A stretch of 64,000 bases of DNA from NCBI RefSeq assembly GCF_021028995.1, contig NZ_JAJJZG010000004.1, positions 124,001 through 188,000 on the forward strand, given 5' to 3'. Shown here one piece after another: positions 8,325 through 16,156 of the stretch. How positions within the stretch are numbered: position 1 is the first letter of the stretch; every line of letters begins with the position of its first letter. The DNA comes from Halobacterium sp. KA-4 (GTDB lineage Archaea; Halobacteriota; Halobacteria; Halobacteriales; Halobacteriaceae). The notes under the pieces are model-generated. The model saw only the letters and a program-made list of their open reading frames with translations, searched no databases and was not told where the DNA came from. Both the position numbers and the translations under genes were made by a program.

Positions 8325-8747
8325 GTGGCCAGTCCCCAGCGACGCCTCGCAGTGGTCGTGCTCGCGGGCGTGCTCCCGTGGGTGGTCGTCACGTTCGACG
8401 GCGGCTGGTATCCGGTTTTCTCCTTCGGCTTCCTCCACCTCGACCCCGTCTCGTTCACCTCACTCCCGACGTACGTCTCCCGCGTCGGAAGCGTCCCACC
8501 GCGCCTGACCGCGTGGCCGATGGCGACACTGCTGTACGTGGCAGCGCTCGCCACGGCACTCTTCGACTACGTCTCCTCACTCGACTCGCGCATCCCCGCT
8601 GGCTTGCTCTTCCTCGCGGGCGTCGACGTCGGCTTGCTCGCGCTCTCGTTGTCCCGCCAGCCGACGATTCTCGCGCTCCCGGTCGGCGCGCTCTGTCTGT
8701 GGGCGGCCGTCTGGGTGGGGTACGGCGACGCCTTGCTCGGCGACTGA
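8325..8747 (+). CDS. Small membrane protein (TIGR04206-like)
   Basis: A 140-aa integral membrane protein with about four hydrophobic segments. The loop between the first two holds FDGGWYPVFSFGFLHLDP and a conserved-looking R-x-x-x-x-x-PPRLTAWP stretch. The pattern resembles the haloarchaeal TIGR04206 family, of unknown function, but this is judged by eye. The GTG start is one base after the DRG stop, so the two genes are probably cotranscribed and translationally coupled. Confidence 0.65.
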   Translation: MASPQRRLAVVVLAGVLPWVVVTFDGGWYPVFSFGFLHLDPVSFTSLPTYVSRVGSVPPRLTAWPMATLLYVAALATALFDYVSSLDSRIPAGLLFLAGVDVGLLALSLSRQPTILALPVGALCLWAAVWVGYGDALLGD

Positions 8748-8806
8748 ACGGGAGCGGACGTTTCCGCGTTCGGTACGCTTTTCGACGCGCCCGACAATCC
8801 CCGGGC

Positions 8807-9592
8807 ATGAGCGAGTTCGTACTCGACCACGTGATGATGCGCGTCGGCGACCTCGACGCGAGCCTCGACTGGTACAAGACCCACCTCGACTACGTCGAAT
8901 ACGGCCGCTGGGAGGCCGACACGTTCGACATCGTCTACCTCGGCCCCGAGAACGTCCACGAGGAGGGTGCGCTTCTGGAACTCACGTACAACCACGACAC
9001 CGACGAGTACGACGTCGGCGACGCGTGGGGCCACATCGCCGTGCGCGTCGAGGACGTCTACGACGCCTACGAGCAACTCATGGACGAGGGCGTCGAGGAC
9101 TACCGCGACCCCGACTCCTGCGGCGGGTCGTACGCCTTCGTCAAGGACCCGGACGGCCACGAGGTCGAAATCGTCGAGCGCGACCACGGCGCGAAGTGGA
9201 GCCTCGACCACACGATGATTCGCGTCGAGGACGCCGACGAACAGCTCGGGTTCTGGACGCGGAAGTTCAAGTACGAGCACACGGGCCGCTGGGAGGCGGA
9301 CACGTTCGCGAACTACTTCATGAAGCCCGAGGGGAGCGCCGAGGAGGCGATGGCGGTCGAACTCACGTACAACTACGACGGCCGCACGTACGACTTCGGG
9401 GACGCCTGGGGCCACCTCGCGGTGCGCACGGACGACCTCGTCGAGGACTGGGAGACGCTGATGGAGCGCGAGGCCGAGGACTATCGCGACCCCGAGTCCT
9501 GTGACTACAACTATGCGTTCACGAAGGATCCCGACGGCCACGAAATCGAGGTGCTGAACCCCGCGGAGTCCCCGGTCGACCGCGAGGACTGA
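8807..9592 (+). CDS. Two-domain VOC (glyoxalase/dioxygenase-fold) protein
   Basis: A 261-aa protein made of two similar VOC modules (about 1-125 and 130-255). Each begins with a DH-(V/T)-MMRV/DHTMIRV-type strand and repeats the segments W-E-A-D-T-F, LTYN, DAWGH-(I/L)-AVR and KDPDGHE-(V/I)-E. The His and Glu of these segments are the usual metal ligands, so the whole chain could build one complete active site. It is annotated in relatives as lactoylglutathione lyase or dioxygenase, but the substrate cannot be told from sequence. It stands alone, in the same direction as its neighbours. Confidence 0.88.
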   Translation: MSEFVLDHVMMRVGDLDASLDWYKTHLDYVEYGRWEADTFDIVYLGPENVHEEGALLELTYNHDTDEYDVGDAWGHIAVRVEDVYDAYEQLMDEGVEDYRDPDSCGGSYAFVKDPDGHEVEIVERDHGAKWSLDHTMIRVEDADEQLGFWTRKFKYEHTGRWEADTFANYFMKPEGSAEEAMAVELTYNYDGRTYDFGDAWGHLAVRTDDLVEDWETLMEREAEDYRDPESCDYNYAFTKDPDGHEIEVLNPAESPVDRED

Positions 9593-9653
9593 CGTTCCCA
9601 CGCCGCGGGTTCGTGCCCGCCCGTTTTTCTTGCCGCGTGCGGAAGCCGCCAGC

Positions 9654-10043
9654 ATGGAATGTGCGCCCATCGGTCGCGTCGAGACGCCGTTCGCGGAAGC
9701 CGCCGACGCGCCCCGTCAGGGATTCCTTGACGACGCGACCGGCACCGTCCACGTCGCCGAGCCGTACCGCGAAGGGCTGTCTGGCCTCGACGCCGGGCAC
9801 ACGATAGACGTCGTGTGGTGGGCCGACGACGCCGACCGCTCGGTCCTCCGCGTCCGCGACGGCGACCGGGGCGTGTTCACGACGCGGTCGCAGGCACGTC
9901 CCAACCCGGTCTGTGTGACGACCTGCGACGTGCTCGACGTGCACCGAGCGACGGGAACGGTCGACGTTTCTGGCGTGGACATGGGCGACGGTAGCCCCGT
10001 CTTGGATTTGAAGTACGCCCTCGACAGCGACGAGCGGGCATGA
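9654..10043 (+). CDS. trmO: TrmO-like tRNA methyltransferase (TsaA/YaeB fold)
   Basis: A 129-aa protein of the TrmO/UPF0066 beta-barrel family, whose studied members use S-adenosylmethionine to methylate N6-threonylcarbamoyladenosine at position 37 of tRNA-Thr. The hallmark ARPNPVCVTT lies near residues 83-92 (RPNP motif), preceded by FTTRSQ. The N-terminal IGRVETPF segment is also typical. A tRNA-Thr gene lies 3.6 kb away. The stop overlaps a possible downstream ATG (ATGA at 10040-10043). The family name is sure; the exact substrate is inferred. Confidence 0.85.
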   Translation: MECAPIGRVETPFAEAADAPRQGFLDDATGTVHVAEPYREGLSGLDAGHTIDVVWWADDADRSVLRVRDGDRGVFTTRSQARPNPVCVTTCDVLDVHRATGTVDVSGVDMGDGSPVLDLKYALDSDERA

Positions 10044-10087
10044 CTTCGGCCGTCGGATTCAACCTGTCTCCGCTCGGGGGGCCACAC

Positions 10088-10852
10088 ATGGTCACGGAAG
10101 GCTTCTACTCGCTGGCCCGCACGAACGACGCGTTCGACACCGACGCGGAGGTCGACGCGACCGTCGACGCGGTCGCCGAGACGCTCGGAGAGAGCCTCTC
10201 TCGTGGGGAGACAGTCGACCTCGCCGAACACCTCCCCGAGGACGTCTCGGAGACGCTACTGGACGCGTCGGCGGACGCCGAAGAGCCCGAATCCCCACCG
10301 CTGGACGAGTTCTACGACCGCGTCGCCGAACGCGCAGACCTCGACCGAGCGGCCACACCACAGAAGGCCCAGGCCGTCGGCGTCGCCATCGCTGAATCCG
10401 TCGGCGACGAACTGGCGAACGCTCGCGCACAACTCCCGCCCGCGTACAAGGAACTATTTGAGCCACCGGCAGTGCGTCGCGAGCCGTTCGCCGAGACCGT
10501 GCGCCGCCGCCTTGACCTCGACTCGGATCCGGAAGCTCAGGAGGCCAGCGAAGCGGTGCTGGGCGCGCTCGGGGAACGCCTCCCGAAGGGCGAAACCGAA
10601 GACCTCGCGGTCTACCTCCCCGCGGACGTCGAGGACGCCATTGTCGTCGACAATCCGGCGGAAGCGACCGACTACTCGCGTAGCGAGTTCGTGCTGCGGG
10701 TCGGCGAGCGCGCGGACGTCGACGACCCGACCGCCCACGAGTACGCCAACGTCGTGCTTGGTCGGCTCGCAGAGGTCGCCGACGACGAGGAACTCGACCG
10801 CGCGCTCGAACAACTCCCCGTCGCCTACGAGTCGTTCTTCGAGCGGGCGTAG
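10088..10852 (+). CDS. DUF2267 protein, first of a tandem pair
   Basis: A 254-aa acidic, all-helical protein with two DUF2267 modules. Each module carries the pattern E-x-L-G-E-x-L-S/P-(R/K)-GE-T-x-DLA-x-(H/Y)-LP-(E/A)-D, and the last part ends E-E-L-D-x-A-x-x-Q-LP-x-A-Y-x-x-(L/F)-F. DUF2267 has no defined biochemical role. The ATG at 10088 aligns with the start of the neighbouring paralogue. An alternative ATG at 10040 overlaps the trmO stop (ATGA) and would add 16 residues with coupled translation. The gene next door at 10929 is a clear duplicate. Confidence 0.8.
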   Translation: MVTEGFYSLARTNDAFDTDAEVDATVDAVAETLGESLSRGETVDLAEHLPEDVSETLLDASADAEEPESPPLDEFYDRVAERADLDRAATPQKAQAVGVAIAESVGDELANARAQLPPAYKELFEPPAVRREPFAETVRRRLDLDSDPEAQEASEAVLGALGERLPKGETEDLAVYLPADVEDAIVVDNPAEATDYSRSEFVLRVGERADVDDPTAHEYANVVLGRLAEVADDEELDRALEQLPVAYESFFERA

Positions 10853-10928
10853 CGCGCGAATCGGCCAATTCCTTCAAGCGGCTGCTGGTCGACGTGTCTG
10901 CCGTGGTGTACGAGCGCCACGAGTCCTC

Positions 10929-11675
10929 ATGACTGGGTTCCTCGATATCGTCGCCGAGCGAGCGGATGTATCGACACCGGAAGCCGAAGACACCGCGGAA
11001 GCCGTCCTGAAGACGCTCTCGGAGGGTATCTCGCACGGCGAGGCGGCGGACCTCGCGGCGCCGCTGCCCGAGCCGTACGCGCGCGTGCTCCGGGAGACCG
11101 AACGCGGCCGCGCGGAACCACCGGCGTTCGAGGAGTTCGTCTCGCGTGTGGGCGACCGCCTCGACGTCTCCGAGCACGAGGCGGAAGCGCGCTCGCAGGC
11201 GGTCGTCGCGGCGCTCTCCGAGACGGTCGGGGTTGAGGAAGTGGAGGACGCGCGCTCCCAGCTCCCACCTGAGTACGAGGAGGTGTTCGAGCCCGGGGAG
11301 GCGCTGGGCAGCGAGTCGTTCGTGGAGGCCGTCGCCGACCACGGCGACCTCTCACGAGCGCACGCCCGGCGCGCGAGCGAGGTCGTCCTCGCCACGCTCG
11401 GGGAACGCCTCTCGAAGGGCGAAGCCGAGGACGTTGCCGAGTACCTCCCGGAGGACGCCGCGGAGTGGCTGGTGCCCGACGAGCCGGCACGCGCGCTCGA
11501 CTACGATTTCGACGAACTCGTCGCCGAAGTCGCCGACCAGGAGAACGTCACGCGCGAACTCGCAATCGAGCACGCGGAAGCGGTCACTGACGTGCTCGCG
11601 GACGCCGTCGGCGAGGAAGAACTCGACCGGATGCAGGCCCAGCTTCCCGAGACCTACGACCCGATGTTCGCGTAA
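10929..11675 (+). CDS. DUF2267 protein, second of a tandem pair
   Basis: A 248-aa paralogue of the preceding gene, with the same two-module layout: TLSEGISHGEAADLAAPLPE near residue 30, TLGERLSKGEAEDVAEYLPE near 157, and an ending EELDRMQAQLPETYDPMF. Start at ATG 10929, 76 bases after the upstream stop. It ends 16 bases from the convergent dph5 stop. The pair has diverged substantially in sequence but not in architecture, which suggests different partners or ligands. Function is unknown. Confidence 0.82.
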   Translation: MTGFLDIVAERADVSTPEAEDTAEAVLKTLSEGISHGEAADLAAPLPEPYARVLRETERGRAEPPAFEEFVSRVGDRLDVSEHEAEARSQAVVAALSETVGVEEVEDARSQLPPEYEEVFEPGEALGSESFVEAVADHGDLSRAHARRASEVVLATLGERLSKGEAEDVAEYLPEDAAEWLVPDEPARALDYDFDELVAEVADQENVTRELAIEHAEAVTDVLADAVGEEELDRMQAQLPETYDPMFA

Positions 11676-11691
11676 CTAGCCCGCCGGCCAG

Positions 11692-12489
11692 TCACTCTCG
11701 GTACTCGTCGAGGACGGCGTCGGGCGCGTCCGCGAGCCCAGCAAGCGCGTCCGTCTCGACGTGGTGGAGGTCGCCCGGAATCACGAGCAGGTGCAGGGGC
11801 TCGCCGAAGTCCATCTCAGCGAGCGCGCCGAGGCGGTCAGCGCGCACGGTTGCGTCGGGGGCGCCGGCGCGGGCGACGACGACGCCGAGCGCGTCCGGAT
11901 TCCAGTTGTCTGCGAGCAGGCCTGCGGCGTGGCTCGCTGTCATGTACTCGTCGCCCTCGACGCGCGGGTGGTCGACCTTGATGTCCAGATAACAGAGCGT
12001 GTGGAGGCCGCGCTCGCGGTTCGCCTCGATGGTGTCGACGACCGAACTCGGTACGCCGTCGGCGCCGTGCGCCCACTCGAAGGGAAGCGTGGTCGCCTTC
12101 CCGAAGCGGTAGTTCTGGAGGCCCGTGAGACTCGACGCTGCGGACTCCGCGGTGGGGGCGTGAATCACGCGCGTGTCGATGCCGCGCTCCTCGGCGCGCA
12201 GCCGGAGGTCGACGTGCGTTGTGGAAATCATCGTGTCCCCGGCCGTGAGGAAGACACAATCGCCGGATTCGGCGGCCGAGAGGATCGGCTCGGGGTCCTG
12301 TTCGACGCCCGCGCGGTCCCGCACCTCGATGTCGGTGTTGTGGTAGGCTTCGAGGTCAGCGACGTCCGCGCCGACGAGTTTGCTGGTGTAGAACTCCGCG
12401 AACGCGCGGTCGGCGGCCGCGATGGCGTCGGCGCCAGCGACCGTGACCGAGCGCTCGTCGTAGAGGCCGAGCCCGACGAACGTGAGCAT
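11692..12489 (-). CDS. dph5: Diphthine synthase
   Basis: A 265-aa SAM-dependent methyltransferase of the tetrapyrrole-methylase fold, which methylates the precursor of diphthamide on a histidine of elongation factor aEF2. The start MLTFVGLGLYDERSVT is the classic Dph5 N-terminus. Further family segments are AEFYTSKL, the GD-T-M-I-S-TTH loop and the tail region GDLHHVE. The ATG at 12489 was preferred to a GTG at 12495. It diverges from trm5b. Confidence 0.95.
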   Translation of the reverse strand: MLTFVGLGLYDERSVTVAGADAIAAADRAFAEFYTSKLVGADVADLEAYHNTDIEVRDRAGVEQDPEPILSAAESGDCVFLTAGDTMISTTHVDLRLRAEERGIDTRVIHAPTAESAASSLTGLQNYRFGKATTLPFEWAHGADGVPSSVVDTIEANRERGLHTLCYLDIKVDHPRVEGDEYMTASHAAGLLADNWNPDALGVVVARAGAPDATVRADRLGALAEMDFGEPLHLLVIPGDLHHVETDALAGLADAPDAVLDEYRE

Positions 12490-12571
12490 ACCCACGGTAG
12501 CGCGCGCGCCGCCCTATGGGTTTCGGGACGCAAGCGACACGAGTAAGGCCGCGCCCGCCTGACTCCCGGGC

Positions 12572-13555
12572 ATGTCAGTGCCGTGCGTCCGCGTCTCCAC
12601 GGACGAGGGCGAAGCCACGCGCCGCCGGCTCGCCGAGGAAGACCTCCTCGTCGACGAGTACGCCATCACGGCCAGCGACGGCGACCTCTACATCCCCGTC
12701 AGCGACCCAGACGCAGTTCCAGACGATCTCACGATCGTGGAGTTCGACGCGCCCGAGCGCGAGACGCCGACGACGCCCGCCGAACTGCTCGGCTTCGAAC
12801 CGACGTACGAGCGACTCGGCGACGTCGTCATACTTGACGAGGATTCACCCGAACGCGCCCGCGAAATCGCCGAGGCGGTGATGGAGTCGGACGTCCGCGC
12901 GAAAACAGTCGTCAACCGCGCGTCCAAGGTGAAGGGCACCGAGCGCGTCCGCGACTGGGACGTCGTCGCCGGGGATGGCACCGAGACGGTGCACACGGAG
13001 TACGGCTGCGAGTTCGAACTTGACCTCGCGACGGTGTACTTCTCGCCACGGCTCGCGACCGAGCGCCACCGCGTCGTTGAGCAAGTCCAGGCGGGCGAGC
13101 ACGCCTTTGACATGTTCGCGGGTGTCGGCCCGTACGCCGTCCCGATGGCAAAGCAGGGCGCGGAGGTAGTCGCGACGGACATCAACGAGGACGCCATCGA
13201 GTATCTCCGACGGAACGCCGAGCGCAACGACGTGAGCGAGCGCGTGACCGCCATCGCTGGAGACGTCCGCGAGACCGCCGACGAGTACGAGGACTGGGCG
13301 GACCGCATCGTAATGAACCTCCCCCACACCGCCGACGAGTTCCTCGACACCGCCGTCGCGCTTGCCGGCGACGACTGCGTGATTCACTTCTATGACTTCC
13401 AGCACGAGGACGACCGCTTCGGGCCCTGTGAGGCCGCCATCCGCGATGCCGCCGAGCCTGCGTATGACGTCACAGTCAAGGACGAGCACACGGTGCGTTC
13501 GTACGCGCCCCATGAATTCAACGTCGTCGTGGATGCCCGGCTGACGCGCCGGTGA
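12572..13555 (+). CDS. trm5: tRNA (guanine37-N1)-methyltransferase, Trm5 type
   Basis: A 327-aa class I SAM methyltransferase that makes m1G37 next to the anticodon, preventing frameshifting. An N-terminal D1-like and a D2 RNA-binding region precede the Rossmann fold, which shows FDMFAGVGPYAVPMAKQG (motif I), ATDINEDAIEYLRRN and the NLPH motif (near residue 250). This layout is that of archaeal Trm5b. It diverges from dph5 with about 80 bases between the starts and lies just upstream of the tRNA-Thr gene. Confidence 0.93.
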   Translation: MSVPCVRVSTDEGEATRRRLAEEDLLVDEYAITASDGDLYIPVSDPDAVPDDLTIVEFDAPERETPTTPAELLGFEPTYERLGDVVILDEDSPERAREIAEAVMESDVRAKTVVNRASKVKGTERVRDWDVVAGDGTETVHTEYGCEFELDLATVYFSPRLATERHRVVEQVQAGEHAFDMFAGVGPYAVPMAKQGAEVVATDINEDAIEYLRRNAERNDVSERVTAIAGDVRETADEYEDWADRIVMNLPHTADEFLDTAVALAGDDCVIHFYDFQHEDDRFGPCEAAIRDAAEPAYDVTVKDEHTVRSYAPHEFNVVVDARLTRR

Positions 13556-13605
13556 TTCGCAAGGCTTATTTCTTGAATCCGGTTACGGAGAAGTGCACAG
13601 GTCGT

Positions 13606-13679
13606 GCCGGTATAGCTCAGACTGGTAGAGCGATTCCTTCGTAAGGAATAGGCCAAGGGTTCAAATCCCTTTACCGGCT
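13606..13679 (+). tRNA. tRNA-Thr (anticodon CGT)
   Basis: A 74-nt cloverleaf. The acceptor arms GCCGGTA (13606-13612) and TACCGGC (13672-13678) pair perfectly. The D arm is GCTC/GAGC, the anticodon stem ATTCC/GGAAT encloses loop TTCGTAA (anticodon CGT, reading ACG), and the T arm AAGGG/CCCTT encloses TTCAAAT. The discriminator is T, as in other archaeal tRNA-Thr. No intron and no encoded CCA. A TATA-like CTTATTT near 13565-13571 may be its promoter. Confidence 0.96.
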
Positions 13680-13686
13680 CTACGTC

Positions 13687-13740
13687 GCAGGCTCGAAGCC
13701 TGCACCCACATTTTCCAAGTGCTAACGTCCGAGCGTTAGC
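13687..13740 (+). terminator. Two perfect hairpins downstream of tRNA-Thr
   Basis: GCAGGC/GCCTGC (13687-13692 with 13698-13703) is followed by TTTTCC at 13711, a plausible terminator for the tRNA transcript. A second, 7-bp perfect inverted repeat GCTAACG/CGTTAGC (13721-13727 with 13734-13740) follows. Its role is unknown. Confidence 0.45.
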
Positions 13741-13891
13741 GTCGTCCAACCGGGACGGTCGTCGGACCGGAACCGGGATAGCGGCTGCACAACTATCGGA
13801 GAGTTGTGTACACGACCGTTTCCTGGGAAATCTCCGACTTGGCGATCGACTCACGTGGCCCACAGTTCGGCGACGTCCGGGGAGGCCACCA

Positions 13892-14296
13892 GTGAACAAC
13901 AAGCGCCACCACGACGAGTATGGCGGCCGTAAGGCCCTCCAGGACGCCGGCTGGCAGGTCGAGAAGCGGGACGCCGTGGCGTTCAACCCCGGGAGTGAGA
14001 CAGACAGACACCTCGTCGCGAAGACGCTGGTCGCGAAAGTGCTGCGGGACCGGGGCTACCGCATCGACACCGAGGTCGTCAAGGACGGCGTCGGGGAAAT
14101 CGACGTCGTCGCGTACGGACTCGACGAGCCACCGTTCGCAGTCGAGGTCGAGACTAACCCCACAAAGGACGTCGTCTCGGACAAGATCAGTCGGTACTAT
14201 CGCGGGGAGCCGTTCTGCGAGTGCTACGTCCTCGACGTCGACGAGCTGCCGGATTCGATTGCGGACGCTCGCGAGTGGGTGGAAGCCCAAATATGA
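13892..14296 (+). CDS. Hypothetical protein, possibly PD-(D/E)XK nuclease fold
   Basis: A 134-aa soluble protein. Residues ~45-100 read as helix, then GEIDVVAYG (acidic residue after a strand), then FAVEVETN, an E-x-E strand. A conserved-looking E, D...ExE series in this order is the pattern of PD-(D/E)XK nucleases, although the usual ExK lysine is replaced. The GTG start is supported by GGGGAGG about 10 bases upstream. It lies alone 212 bases after the tRNA-Thr gene, a common integration site. No repeat of the tRNA 3' end was seen downstream. Function is not established. Confidence 0.5.
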   Translation: MNNKRHHDEYGGRKALQDAGWQVEKRDAVAFNPGSETDRHLVAKTLVAKVLRDRGYRIDTEVVKDGVGEIDVVAYGLDEPPFAVEVETNPTKDVVSDKISRYYRGEPFCECYVLDVDELPDSIADAREWVEAQI

Positions 14297-14444
14297 GGAC
14301 TGCTCCGCGGGATTTCACTGACCCGAGACTCACCTTGAACGCATCACTTCGGACACTCCGCTCACCGTCGACGGGTCAGCAAGGGCGAGCCGTGAACGGG
14401 ACGCCGCCACCAGTTCCTAAGGCGTGGAGGCACGAGGAGCGGGT

Positions 14445-15164
14445 ATGTCCGCCGCTAGTCTCCTGCACTCGATAGAGGACGCGCTCGCGCCGGCTCGTGA
14501 GGTCGTTCGGCCGGTCTTCTCGGACCACCGCGTCCTTGCCGCGTGGGCGGTGCTGGTCGCGGCGTCGGTTGGCGTGCTGTGGTGGGACCTGCGGCGGAAC
14601 AACGAGGCGATTCCGTCGCTGATGCGGGCAGTTTGGTCGCTCGTCGTGGTGTACTCGGGTCCGGCAGGACTGGCGCTGTACTGGTACGCGGGTCGAACGC
14701 AGATATCCCAGGATTCGCTGTGGCGCCGGGGCGTGCGCTCGACTGCACACTGTTACTCGGGATGTGGTGCCGGCGAAGTGACGGGGGTCGTCCTGCTGGT
14801 CGGCGTGCTCGCCATCGGGAACTCGCTCGTGACTACGCTCGGGACGTTCGCGTTCGCGTACACGTTCGGGTACGCGTTGACCGTTGGGCCACTGCTCCAG
14901 GACGGCGAGACGCTCACTACCGCGCTCGCCGACGCGTTATACACGGAGACACCCTCGATTACCGTGATGGAAGTTACCGCCATCGGCACGGACCTCCTGT
15001 TGGCGGGTGGCGCGACCATCGGCGAACCGCTGTTCTGGGGTGCGCTCGCGTTCTCGCTATCCGTCGGTTTCGTGGCGGCGTTCCCGGTGAACGTGGCGCT
15101 CCTCCGCGTCGGTGTCAAGGAAGGCATGGCGAACCCCGCGGAGCTAGCGGGGTCAAGTGCGTGA
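14445..15164 (+). CDS. DUF4396-like membrane protein
   Basis: A 239-aa membrane protein with about six hydrophobic segments. The diagnostic stretch STAHCYSGCGAGEVTG (near residues 99-114), with its HC..GC..GE pattern, resembles DUF4396 proteins and may bind a metal inside the membrane. No function is established for the family. The ATG at 14445 is taken over an upstream in-frame one because it is preceded by the purine-rich AGGAGCGG. It converges on the MOSC gene, three bases apart. Confidence 0.75.
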   Translation: MSAASLLHSIEDALAPAREVVRPVFSDHRVLAAWAVLVAASVGVLWWDLRRNNEAIPSLMRAVWSLVVVYSGPAGLALYWYAGRTQISQDSLWRRGVRSTAHCYSGCGAGEVTGVVLLVGVLAIGNSLVTTLGTFAFAYTFGYALTVGPLLQDGETLTTALADALYTETPSITVMEVTAIGTDLLLAGGATIGEPLFWGALAFSLSVGFVAAFPVNVALLRVGVKEGMANPAELAGSSA

Positions 15165-15167
15165 GCG

Positions 15168-15935
15168 TCAGTCTTCCCGTACTTCGTCGCCGACGCGCAG
15201 CGTTTGCCCGCGACTCGATTCGGGGACGTCCGCGATGAGCATGAGTGTGTAGAAGTGGTCGAAGGCGTCCTCGTCGGCGAAGTCGGGGAACGTCTCTTGT
15301 CGCCGCTGGACGAAGGTCTCCCGGAAGTCGGGCGTGCCCTCCCCCGTGTCTGGGTCGCGTGTCGGGACGACACAGCGTCCGCACGGGGTGACGCCCTCGA
15401 AGCGCACGTTACCGGCGTCGAAGCCGGGGGCGTCCTCGCCGACGAAGCGGTCCTCCCAGAACGCGGGGACGCCAGCAATTTCGACGTTCGCGCGGAGCCG
15501 CCGGCGCACGCTGTCGACGGTGAGGTCCTCGAACCACGATGCGACCTCCTGCAGGGTGGCGGTGCTGACGACCGACGGACCCATCTCGCGGCGGTCCACG
15601 TAGCCGAGGCGGTCGTCGCGTTCGAGCGTGAGGTCCTCGTCGAAGAAGTCCGAGAACCACACCTCGGCCCGCTTGGGACCGTCGTCGAGGTCGAATCGCT
15701 CGACTGCTCCGATAGGGGTCTCGACGACGAACTCGTGGGTGTCGCGGTCGAAGTCCGTGTCGAGGTCATGAATCCGCGCGGTACGCTTACCGTTGACGAC
15801 GTCGCCGTCACTGTCGAACAGTGCGTACGTGCGGTCGTCGGCGAGTGTGCCGCCCTCCGTGACATCGGCTGCTTCGACGTCGATGCCGTCCAGCCCCTTC
15901 ACGGGATAGACGCGCAATCGGTCGACTCGTGGCAT
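15168..15935 (-). CDS. MOSC domain protein
   Basis: A 255-aa soluble protein. Residues 1-115 form the MOSC N-terminal beta-barrel (RLRVYPVKGLDG...), and the rest is the MOSC domain with the diagnostic FEGVTPCGRCVVPTRDP segment holding the conserved cysteine. MOSC proteins bind molybdenum cofactor or carry sulfur; relatives include molybdenum cofactor sulfurase C-termini and mARC-type N-reductases. The substrate is unknown. It lies back to back with the fatty-acid transporter gene. Confidence 0.88.
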   Translation of the reverse strand: MPRVDRLRVYPVKGLDGIDVEAADVTEGGTLADDRTYALFDSDGDVVNGKRTARIHDLDTDFDRDTHEFVVETPIGAVERFDLDDGPKRAEVWFSDFFDEDLTLERDDRLGYVDRREMGPSVVSTATLQEVASWFEDLTVDSVRRRLRANVEIAGVPAFWEDRFVGEDAPGFDAGNVRFEGVTPCGRCVVPTRDPDTGEGTPDFRETFVQRRQETFPDFADEDAFDHFYTLMLIADVPESSRGQTLRVGDEVRED

Positions 15936-16116
15936 CGTCGGAACGGAGGGCAGGCTGACTCATAGGTGTTGGTCCGAACGGGTCTAGCCCAGCGCGTGGC
16001 CAAACGTACTGCTTCGCGTATGTTTCTCCGATCAGTGTGCGACGACCGCGGCACATGGGCGTGGTACCTCGCGTATCAGAGATTCGAGTTCAGGTGAGTA
16101 TCCTGCCATTATATCC

Positions 16117-16135
16117 CTTAATTTTATTATACTCC
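16117..16135 (+). promoter_or_regulatory. TATA box of the fatty-acid transporter gene
   Basis: An AT-rich stretch (TTAATTTTATTATACTCC) is centred about 30 bases before the ATG at 16157. It sets that start codon and predicts a leaderless or very short leader transcript. Confidence 0.6.
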
Positions 16136-16156
16136 TCCGCCGTGGTTGCTCCCGGT

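Noticed and set aside
13681-14300. Possible integrated element bounded by a duplicated tRNA-Thr 3' end.
   Set aside because: No second copy of the tRNA T-arm/acceptor sequence is visible downstream within about 800 bases, and no integrase is present.
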